From Methanobacteriaceae archaeon (GTDB lineage: Archaea; Methanobacteriota; Methanobacteria; Methanobacteriales; Methanobacteriaceae), in contig JADGNH010000107.1 in assembly GCA_017883605.1 (NCBI GenBank), positions 1 to 6,856 of the forward strand: a stretch of DNA of 6,856 nt. The letters run 5' to 3'. The translations under genes and the position numbers were made by a program. Below are positions 1 through 5,283 of the stretch, one piece after another. How positions within the stretch are numbered: position 1 is the first letter of the stretch; each line of letters opens with the position of its first letter. The notes under the pieces were generated by a model. The model saw nothing but the letters and a program-made list of their open reading frames with translations, did not search any database and had not been told where the DNA came from.

Positions 1-38
1 GCTATCTCATTTGGGGCAGGAAAAAGTCTGAAGATTAA
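1..38 (+). CDS. Possible 3' end of an upstream gene (partial)
   Basis: In frame 3 (codons from base 3) the edge reads YLIWGRKKSED followed by TAA at 36-38. A hydrophobic stretch that turns into a basic and then acidic tail looks like the C-terminus of a membrane protein. Composition also drops to very AT-rich right after this stop, as expected where coding ends. Frame 1 stays open to a TAA at 76-78 (AISFGAGKSLKINHKE...), so it is an alternative, but it runs into the AT-rich leader and is less convincing. Only about a dozen codons are visible, so no family can be named and the call is weak. Confidence 0.3.
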   Translation, partial: YLIWGRKKSED

Positions 39-132
39 TCATAAAGAGAGAAAGTTAATAACAATTAATTCAGAGTAAATTAATAAAGAAATAATTAATA
101 AAAGAATATTATAAAAAAAAGGAGTAATAAAA
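39..132 (+). promoter_or_regulatory. AT-rich leader/promoter region of the transporter pair
   Basis: About 94 bases of extremely AT-rich DNA precede the permease gene. It contains several TTAATAA-like elements, any of which could act as an archaeal TATA box, and a near-exact direct repeat (AATTAATAAAGAA at 78-90 and AATTAATAAAAGAA at 93-106, period 15). A GGAG Shine-Dalgarno core lies at 121-124, eight bases before the ATG at 133. No single TATA box stands out, so the promoter cannot be placed precisely. Confidence 0.45.
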
Positions 133-1161
133 ATGGTCGATGATTTTAAAATGCCGCCCTTTATTGGGCAAATTATTGTTATAGCTGTTATTTTCGTGGC
201 AGTTATAGGAATGAAATATAGTGCTGTGATTTTGGGGCCAATACTGCTTTCAATGTTTTTGAGCATAATTATCTATCCCTTTTTGATGTGGCTGAAAAGG
301 AGGGGTCTATCTTATAATTTATCAGTGATAGTAACACTGGTTGGAACTTTGGCTTTAGGTGCGGCAATAATAGGTTTTCTTGTAATTACATTAGCTCAAT
401 TAATAAAAGCAATTCCTACTTTAACTATAAGCTCTTCTGGTTTTCTTGCACAATACGGAAACCAAATAATAAGTTTCCTTGTTTCCAATATACCTGAAAC
501 AGATTCTGCAGGGCTTATTGCAATGGGAACTTTTATGCTGTTTTCAATTATTTTCCTGGTTTACGAGCTTCCTCAAATAAGGAAAAGCCTTGTAAACTTA
601 TTTGGTGCTGATAGTCCCACCTTGAAAGAAGCATTTGCTATTGTTGGGGATTTCATCGAATACTTTGTAATCAGAGCAAAAGTAAATCTTTTTTATGGTG
701 TAGGTGTTTCAGCTGTTCTTTTCCTCTTTGACATTAATTTTGCACTTCTCTGGGGATTATTGACATTCTTCCTTGGATTCATTCCCTATGTAGGCATTAT
801 ATTGGCAGCGATACCTGCTGTATTAATAGCTTGGGCTAAATACGGAATACAAGGGGCTATTATAATGGGTCTGTTCTTTGTCATCATTAATACCATAGCG
901 GAAAGCTATATATTCCCTAAACTAACTGGAAAAGGGCTTCAGATGTCAGTTTATGTGGTATTTGTTTCAGTATTTGTATGGGGCTGGATTTTAGGACCTA
1001 CAGGATTTTTCATTGGAGTGCCTTTGACCTTGATCATCATAAGATATCTGCAAAAATATGATGAAACTCGCTGGCTGGCTTCAATGATGGGCAGTGGGGA
1101 AGAAGACGAAAAGGAAGATGATACCAAGAAAAAGAAATCGTCTCCCCTAAATAAGGGATAA
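133..1161 (+). CDS. AI-2E/UPF0118 family membrane permease
   Basis: Predicted polytopic membrane protein of 342 residues, close to the usual length of the AI-2E (UPF0118, former PerM) family. Hydrophobic segments fill roughly residues 11-50, 62-92, 128-145, 186-255 and 270-305. The family's hallmark regions are recognisable: FLGFIPYVGIILAAIPA around 213-229, ESYIFPKLTGKGLQMS at 257-272, and a final GPTGFFIGVPL segment around 288-298. The C-terminal tail (about 320-342) is soluble, first acidic, then a lysine block. Family members have been linked to autoinducer-2 export and, in some halophiles, to Na+(Li+)/H+ antiport, so the substrate cannot be read from the family name. The start is set by GGAG at 121-124. 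The stop is five bases before the next start, an antiporter gene, which favours an ion-transport role and co-transcription. The gene is clearly more AT-rich than the antiporter behind it. Confidence 0.9.
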   Translation: MVDDFKMPPFIGQIIVIAVIFVAVIGMKYSAVILGPILLSMFLSIIIYPFLMWLKRRGLSYNLSVIVTLVGTLALGAAIIGFLVITLAQLIKAIPTLTISSSGFLAQYGNQIISFLVSNIPETDSAGLIAMGTFMLFSIIFLVYELPQIRKSLVNLFGADSPTLKEAFAIVGDFIEYFVIRAKVNLFYGVGVSAVLFLFDINFALLWGLLTFFLGFIPYVGIILAAIPAVLIAWAKYGIQGAIIMGLFFVIINTIAESYIFPKLTGKGLQMSVYVVFVSVFVWGWILGPTGFFIGVPLTLIIIRYLQKYDETRWLASMMGSGEEDEKEDDTKKKKSSPLNKG

Positions 1162-1166
1162 AATAA

Positions 1167-2963
1167 ATGAGCAGTGAACAAATACTTCTGGGTTTGGGCC
1201 TCATTATTGGATTGGGTATTCTTTTACAGTGGATAGCCAAGATGCTCAAGATCCCTGGTATAATCCTGCTTTTACCAGCGGGCATATTGGTTGGTCCAGT
1301 GCTGGGATTGGTGAATCCCAATGAAATATTCGGTAATTCCCTTTTTCCCTTAGTAACCATTGGTGTCGGCATCTTACTTTTAAAGGGCGGTTTTGAGCTG
1401 AACGTGCGCAAACTGCAATCAGATACAAAACAAACAGTTTGGCGATTGGTAACCATCGGCGTCCTCATTACTCTAGCCATTGGTCTTGTGGCATCATTTC
1501 TCATCTTTAATATCCCCTTCTACTTTGCCCTGCTTTTAGGAGCAATATTGGTAGTCTCCGGACCTACCGTAGTAGGTCCCATACTTAACATAGCCCGTCC
1601 TAAACAGCCGGTGGGCCATATTTTACTCTGGGAAGGTATAACAATCGACCCTATTGGGGCCAGTCTGAGTGTTGCCGTTTTAAGCATAGCCACCAGCCAG
1701 AACCCTTACCCATTCATAGATCTATTTCTCACATTAGGGGTGGGGGTGGCCATAGGAATAATTGCGGCAGTGTTATATATAGTTTCCGAACGTTCTGGTC
1801 GGGTTCCACCAAATCTAAGTGCTCTTGTTGCCTTCATGTTTGGGATCATGGCCATAGTGGGAGCTGAGATGATATTTTCAGAGGCAGGACTTTTTGCCGC
1901 GGTAACTATGGGTTTCATTCTGGGTAACCAGCGTCTTACTCCAGCCACAGGCATCCGTACCCTCACAGAAACCATTGAACCCCTGATCATTGGCATATTA
2001 TTTATCATGCTCGCTGCTTTGGTCAGCCTCCCAGCACTGGCTGATTATATGTTACCTGCCCTGGTTCTAGTTGCCATATATGTTTTAGTGGCCAGACCTT
2101 TGGTAGCCTTTGTTACCACCCATGGTCTGGGCTTTAGCCGTTCACAGCGGATTTTCATAGGGGCCATGGCACCAAGGGGTATCGTAGCCGCAGCCACCTC
2201 TTCACTTTTCGCCATAAACCTCACTAATATCGGCATAAACTTCCCCCAATTAGTACCTGTTGTTTTCACGGTCATTATTGGAACCGTGGCCATTTATGGT
2301 CTTTCAGCACCTATAATTTCACGCAAATTAAATCTTTCCCAGCCCGGCAGAACGGCGGTGGCGGTGGTTGGTGACCAACCCTGGGTGGTTGACCTTGCAG
2401 AGGCACTGCAGCAAGCCGGAGCCAGGGTAATGTTTATAGCACCCGGAGAAGAAAATCTCCAAAAGCGTGCTGCTGATGGAAAATTAGCATATATGGTATA
2501 TACAGGCTCTTTCGCTGAGCTTAGTGATGATGAAATTCTTGACGAGGCACATGAGCTTAAAAATCAGGTCAAATGGTTAATTATAACCACATCTGATCAT
2601 GATAGGATTAAAATAGCCACAGAGACTTTTTTATCCGACATTGGTAATAACAGTATTATCATATTTGGACGCTCCCGGGCACGCCAGGATGAGGCAGTTT
2701 TCGGTACGAGGAGATCAGATATTTTAGCTAACACTCCTTTCGGCCTTTTCGGTAGAAACGAAGATGAATTATTAGACCTGCTCGACGCAGGAGGTAGTTT
2801 TGAAGTTCTGGAAAGCACTGAACAGCCTCAAGAAGGGGTGCCTGTGGGAAAGAAGGCCTTTTTACGAGTTCGTAGTGATGGAACTTTGGCTGTGCCTGGT
2901 AGCGAAGAACCTCTAGCTCAGGGAGATTCACTTATCTTGGTGGCACCGGGTAGTTCTTCTTAA
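1167..2963 (+). CDS. CPA-family cation:proton antiporter with C-terminal RCK/TrkA-like domains
   Basis: Predicted integral membrane antiporter of 598 residues exchanging Na+ or K+ for H+ across the cell membrane. Residues 5-385 form the Na+/H+ exchanger domain, about twelve hydrophobic segments. Visible motifs are SGPTVVGPIL (131-140), WEGITIDPIGA (155-165) with the likely ion-binding acid D161, and APRGIVAAA (335-343) with R337, matching the conserved Arg segment late in the transporter domain. From about 395 the protein becomes soluble: a TrkA-N/RCK-like Rossmann part (395-500) and an RCK_C-like end (about 545-598, with the pattern SDGTLAVPG...LAQGDSLILVAP). The first Rossmann loop is degenerate: VVGDQPW lacks the GxGxxG pattern, so canonical NAD(H) binding is doubtful. 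The weak Shine-Dalgarno GGGA at 1155-1158 lies at the end of the permease gene and abuts its stop codon, suggesting coupled translation. The exact ion and the CPA1 or CPA2 assignment are uncertain. Confidence 0.9.
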   Translation: MSSEQILLGLGLIIGLGILLQWIAKMLKIPGIILLLPAGILVGPVLGLVNPNEIFGNSLFPLVTIGVGILLLKGGFELNVRKLQSDTKQTVWRLVTIGVLITLAIGLVASFLIFNIPFYFALLLGAILVVSGPTVVGPILNIARPKQPVGHILLWEGITIDPIGASLSVAVLSIATSQNPYPFIDLFLTLGVGVAIGIIAAVLYIVSERSGRVPPNLSALVAFMFGIMAIVGAEMIFSEAGLFAAVTMGFILGNQRLTPATGIRTLTETIEPLIIGILFIMLAALVSLPALADYMLPALVLVAIYVLVARPLVAFVTTHGLGFSRSQRIFIGAMAPRGIVAAATSSLFAINLTNIGINFPQLVPVVFTVIIGTVAIYGLSAPIISRKLNLSQPGRTAVAVVGDQPWVVDLAEALQQAGARVMFIAPGEENLQKRAADGKLAYMVYTGSFAELSDDEILDEAHELKNQVKWLIITTSDHDRIKIATETFLSDIGNNSIIIFGRSRARQDEAVFGTRRSDILANTPFGLFGRNEDELLDLLDAGGSFEVLESTEQPQEGVPVGKKAFLRVRSDGTLAVPGSEEPLAQGDSLILVAPGSSS

Positions 2964-2970
2964 ATTAAAA

Positions 2971-2998
2971 AAATACTTTTTTCTCTTTTTTTATTTAG
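2971..2998 (+). terminator. Oligo-T transcription terminator of the transporter pair
   Basis: Eight bases after the antiporter stop codon, two T-runs follow each other (TTTTTT at 2977-2982 and TTTTTTT at 2986-2992), with a short A-run in front (2967-2973). Archaeal RNA polymerase commonly terminates at such oligo-T tracts without a strong hairpin. The position between two units supports this reading. Confidence 0.65.
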
Positions 2999-3076
2999 CG
3001 TTTTCCTAACTGTTCATGACCCAAACTGAAATAAGGTGGCTAAACCGGGGCAATTTTTTTGTTCTATCAGTTGGAG

Positions 3077-3116
3077 AAAAAACTTTTTATATATGTTTTA
3101 TGTATAGAATATAATA
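3077..3116 (+). promoter_or_regulatory. Archaeal promoter (BRE + TATA box) of the padR gene, probably leaderless
   Basis: A TTTATATA box at 3086-3093 is preceded by AAAAAA at 3077-3082, a good BRE. The TATA centre is about 26-27 bases before the ATG at 3116, the usual distance to an archaeal transcription start, so the mRNA probably begins at or within a few bases of the start codon. No Shine-Dalgarno sequence precedes this ATG, which fits. A TATGT direct repeat (3092-3096, 3099-3103) and a TATA-GAA-TATA dyad (3103-3113) fill the gap between box and start and could be where the PadR protein represses its own gene; that part is a guess. Confidence 0.75.
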
Positions 3117-3664
3117 TGGATAGAATATCAGACTTGGAGGCAGCCATATTGGGATTGATCTATGAGAAACCGCATTACGGTTACCAGCTGGAAAAGACCA
3201 TTGAAGGATGGGGAATGCGTAACTGGACCCCGATAGGGTTTTCATCCATTTACTACGTTTTAAAGAAGCTGGAGAAAAAGGAACTGGTTGAATCAAAAAT
3301 GGAGAAGGTGGAAGGGAAGCCCTCCCGTAAGGTTTTTACCGTCACGGAACTGGGAAGGCAAACCATGGAGGAAAAGATCCGAGATCTCCTCTCCTGGAAC
3401 AAAAAACTAAATTCACCCTTCGATCTGGGCATGGCCTACTTGAATTATCTCCAACCACAGGAAGTCATCAAGTGCCTGGAAAACTACATTGAATCGGCCA
3501 AGGGCAGAATTAAATTCCTGGAAAGCTCGGTGAAGATTCAGGAAGAACTCGATGCACCCTACTACGTGGTGGCCCTTTTTAGCCGACCCTTAACACACCT
3601 TAAAACTGAGATGGAATGGGTAGAAAATTTTATTGAAAAAGTTAAGAAAGAAGAGAAGCTTTAG
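3116..3664 (+). CDS. PadR-family transcriptional regulator
   Basis: Predicted dimeric winged-helix repressor of 182 residues. Residues 1-80 carry the PadR-type DNA-binding domain: LEAAILGLIYEKPHYGYQLE (7-26) for the first helices, SSIYYVLKKLEKKELV (43-58) for the recognition helix, and a wing ending GKPSRKVFTVTELG (67-80). Residues 85-182 form a charged helical region, as in PadR proteins where the C-terminal helices make the dimer. PadR regulators usually bind small, often toxic, molecules and release promoters of efflux or detoxification genes, frequently including their own. The next gene begins 11 bases after its stop and encodes a ligand-binding protein, which fits sensing of a compound. 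An in-frame TTG at 3059 would add 19 residues, but it lies upstream of the TATA box and outside the expected transcript, so the ATG is chosen. Confidence 0.9.
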   Translation: MDRISDLEAAILGLIYEKPHYGYQLEKTIEGWGMRNWTPIGFSSIYYVLKKLEKKELVESKMEKVEGKPSRKVFTVTELGRQTMEEKIRDLLSWNKKLNSPFDLGMAYLNYLQPQEVIKCLENYIESAKGRIKFLESSVKIQEELDAPYYVVALFSRPLTHLKTEMEWVENFIEKVKKEEKL

Positions 3665-3670
3665 AGGTGA
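3664..3670 (+). promoter_or_regulatory. Shine-Dalgarno site that decides the start of the first GyrI-like gene
   Basis: GAGGTGA is a perfect match to the archaeal anti-Shine-Dalgarno sequence. It begins at the last base of the padR stop codon and lies five bases before the ATG at 3676. The in-frame GTG at 3667 is part of this site and therefore is not the start. Confidence 0.8.
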
Positions 3671-3675
3671 AAAGA

Positions 3676-4134
3676 ATGAAAATAGAAGAAAAGAAAATTG
3701 GAGAAAGACAGGTGGCATACATATCTTATAAAGGGCCCTATGATGAAGTCCCGGTTCTTCTGGGGGAATTGGTGGGATTTATAATGGCCAAAGGCCTGCA
3801 GATGATGGGTCCACCCTTTGGGGTATACTTCAACAGCCCCCAGCAAGTTCTGGTGGAAGATCTAATGTATGAAGTGGCCATTCCATTTGCCGGAGATGCA
3901 GAGGAAGAAGGCCGGGTAAAAATCAAAACAATCCCAGCACAACTGGTTTTATCAACCATCCATAAAGGCCCCTACAGTGAATGTGGGATGGCAATGGGTG
4001 CACTGGCGGAATACGCCTACAAAAACAGTTATGAGATTGCGGGTCCTCCCATGGAGACCTACCTTTCCGATCCCAACGAAACTCCTGAGAAAGAGCTTTT
4101 AACCGAAGTCTGCTTCCCGGTGATTAAAAGGTAG
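3676..4134 (+). CDS. GyrI-like small-molecule-binding protein (duplicated SHS2 fold)
   Basis: Predicted stand-alone cytosolic GyrI-like/AraC-effector-binding domain of 152 residues, without an attached DNA-binding domain. The family binds small hydrophobic or cationic ligands (as in the C-terminal part of BmrR), inhibits gyrase (GyrI/SbmC), or in some members hydrolyses electrophilic compounds. The sequence shows the two-fold repeat of the fold unusually clearly: KGPY at 19-22 and 97-100, GPP at 45-47 and 123-125, a Tyr shortly after each (51, 129), and a strand with a Glu (YEVAIPF, E66; TEVCFPV, E144). A buried Glu at the second position is the ligand contact in known family members. Located directly behind padR with a strong Shine-Dalgarno site, so the two are almost certainly co-expressed; the protein may titrate, sense or modify the compound recognised by PadR. 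The ligand is unknown. Confidence 0.85.
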   Translation: MKIEEKKIGERQVAYISYKGPYDEVPVLLGELVGFIMAKGLQMMGPPFGVYFNSPQQVLVEDLMYEVAIPFAGDAEEEGRVKIKTIPAQLVLSTIHKGPYSECGMAMGALAEYAYKNSYEIAGPPMETYLSDPNETPEKELLTEVCFPVIKR

Positions 4135-4177
4135 ACTATTCACATTATTTCATTTCTTTTTATGGAGAGGTTGGAAT
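4135..4177 (+). promoter_or_regulatory. Short T-rich spacer with Shine-Dalgarno site
   Basis: Forty-three bases separate the first GyrI-like gene from the membrane-protein gene. The stretch 4145-4161 is T-rich and might cause partial termination, but no long T-run or clear TATA box is seen, so read-through is likely. GGAGAGG at 4164-4170, seven bases before the ATG at 4178, is the ribosome binding site. Confidence 0.5.
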
Positions 4178-4567
4178 ATGAATAAATATTTAAAAATAGT
4201 CATTTTTGGGGTTTTATTATGGCTGGTGCCATTTACAGTTTCATTTTTCATATATCCACTTAAAACTGCTGGAAATCCTCTTTTTGAATCTATAATGCCT
4301 TTGACTATTACTATAATGATAGTTTCCCTGACTTACTTATATTTAAAGAACATTGAGACAGATTTCATTAAAGAAGGGGTGCTAATTGGGGTAGTCTGGT
4401 TTATAATCAACCTAGCCATTGACCTGGTCCTTTTCTTACCACCCAGCCCCATGCAAATGAGTTTTAAAGCTTATATGGCAGATATTGGCATTACTTATTT
4501 GATGATACCAGTTATAACCATTGGAATGGGGATTATGGCAGATAATAAAACATTTGTAGGTGAATGA
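4178..4567 (+). CDS. Small four-helix membrane protein, function unknown
   Basis: Predicted membrane protein of 129 residues that I do not recognise as a named family. Four hydrophobic segments are visible at about 7-27, 38-57, 66-87 and 102-121, joined by short loops. The second half resembles the first weakly (GVLLWLVPFTVSFFIYPL in helix 1 compared with GVVWFIINLAIDLVLFLPP in helix 3), hinting at a duplicated hairpin. There is no signal peptide, cysteine or obvious catalytic motif; polar residues in helix 3 (N78, D82) are the only notable intramembrane groups. It is framed by two GyrI-like genes, and its stop codon is one base before the next start, so it is very likely part of the same unit. 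It might be an accessory or a small transporter for the ligand handled by these proteins, but this is context only. AT-richer than the padR-GyrI pair before it. Confidence 0.75.
   Translation: MNKYLKIVIFGVLLWLVPFTVSFFIYPLKTAGNPLFESIMPLTITIMIVSLTYLYLKNIETDFIKEGVLIGVVWFIINLAIDLVLFLPPSPMQMSFKAYMADIGITYLMIPVITIGMGIMADNKTFVGE
4558..4563 (+). promoter_or_regulatory. Shine-Dalgarno site that decides the start of the second GyrI-like gene
   Basis: AGGTGA lies inside the last codons of the membrane-protein gene, five bases before the ATG at 4569. The in-frame GTG at 4560 is part of this site and is rejected as the start. The stop codon of the upstream gene (4565-4567) falls between site and ATG, which suggests translational coupling. 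Confidence 0.7.
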
Positions 4568-4568
4568 A

Positions 4569-5180
4569 ATGCCGAAAATTGATTTAAAAAAAGAAAATAA
4601 AGAGTTTTACAGTCCTTCCACCAGGGAAGTTTCGGTGGTGGATGTGCCCCGGATGAAATTTCTGATGATAGATGGTCAGGGAGACCCCAGTACCTCTAAG
4701 GAGTATCAGGATGCCATGGAAACCATATTTCCAGTAGCTTATAAGATTAAATTCACCAGTAAAAAAGAAAAATCCTGGGATTACGTGGTCATGCCCCTGG
4801 AAGGACTTTGGTGGGTGGATAATATGGAAGATTTCAGCCTTGATGATAGGGAATCATGGAACTGGACGGTAATGATAAGACAGCCAGATTTCATCACGGA
4901 AAATTTAATAAAAAAGGCTATGGAAGAGGTTGAAAAGAAAAAAAATCCCCCTGTACTTTCTAAAATTCGATTTGAAAGCTTCGATGAAGGTCTATCAGCA
5001 CATATAATGTATATTGGGCCTTATGGTGAGGCTGAAGCTCCTGCAGTCGGAAAACTGCATGAATTCATTGAAAAGGAAGGTTATAAAATTAGGGGAAAAC
5101 ACCACGAGATATACATAAGTGACCTGCGCCGGACCAAACCTGAAAAACTTAAAACAATTATTAGGCAGCCTTTTGAGTGA
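4569..5180 (+). CDS. GyrI-like domain protein of the COG4832 type
   Basis: Predicted cytosolic protein of 203 residues, the larger GyrI-like variety usually described as an uncharacterised conserved protein. Recognisable blocks in order are MKFLMIDGQGDP (29-40), YVVMPLEGLWW (72-82), a WNWTVMIRQPDF strand (97-108), and the C-terminal half with HIMYIGPYGEAEAPAVGKLH (145-164), a conserved HHEIYISD (168-175) and the closing strand IIRQPF (197-202). IRQP occurs in both halves, consistent with the two-fold repeat of the fold. Some GyrI-like proteins, among them YtkR7 and relatives in Firmicutes, have been reported to hydrolyse cyclopropane-bearing DNA alkylators; the aromatic- and Glu-containing pocket suggested by E78, W81 and W82 would be compatible, but I cannot align the catalytic residues here. 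It differs strongly from the 152-residue GyrI-like protein upstream, so it is not a recent duplicate. Alternative: a pure ligand-binding protein. Confidence 0.87.
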   Translation: MPKIDLKKENKEFYSPSTREVSVVDVPRMKFLMIDGQGDPSTSKEYQDAMETIFPVAYKIKFTSKKEKSWDYVVMPLEGLWWVDNMEDFSLDDRESWNWTVMIRQPDFITENLIKKAMEEVEKKKNPPVLSKIRFESFDEGLSAHIMYIGPYGEAEAPAVGKLHEFIEKEGYKIRGKHHEIYISDLRRTKPEKLKTIIRQPFE

Positions 5181-5283
5181 TTTATTTAGTCGGATCCATT
5201 AAATATCTTACTAAAGTTATCTATTCTACTATTTGTTTAATCAAATGTGGTTAAGCTTAAAATAAAATATCCCTGGGAATTAA
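5181..5283 (+). promoter_or_regulatory. Intergenic region with a possible weak promoter for the toroid gene
   Basis: The 103 bases after the second GyrI-like gene show no convincing oligo-T terminator. An AT-rich TTAAAATA at 5257-5264 has its centre about 24 bases before the ATG at 5284, a distance that would give another nearly leaderless mRNA; the weak GGGAA at 5275-5279 is a poor Shine-Dalgarno site. Whether the downstream pair is a separate unit is therefore open. Confidence 0.4.

Noticed and set aside
1..78. GAGKS, resembling a P-loop, in frame 1 at the left edge
   Set aside because: Only five residues match, at the edge of the window. The reading then runs into low-complexity AT-rich DNA and stops at 78. 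Frame 3 gives a more believable gene end.
1037..1504. 155-codon open frame on the minus strand across the permease/antiporter junction
   Set aside because: It overlaps two well-supported family genes, has no ribosome binding site and its translation is a low-quality mirror of the coding strand.
2964..3076. Possible small gene or RNA between the antiporter and padR
   Set aside because: Apart from the oligo-T stretch, there is no open frame with a ribosome binding site and no convincing stem structure.
3059..3115. TTG start giving a PadR protein 19 residues longer
   Set aside because: It lies upstream of the TATA box, and the extra residues do not belong to the PadR fold, which starts at MDRISDLEAA.
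3361..3400. GATC-rich inverted repeat in padR (around GATCCGAGATC)
   Set aside because: Short and within a well-supported coding sequence; GATC is self-complementary, so the symmetry is trivial.
3667..3669. GTG start for the first GyrI-like gene
   Set aside because: This codon is part of the GAGGTGA Shine-Dalgarno site for the ATG at 3676.
4560..4562. GTG start for the second GyrI-like gene, overlapping the membrane-protein gene
   Set aside because: This codon is part of the AGGTGA ribosome binding site; the ATG at 4569 has the correct spacing.
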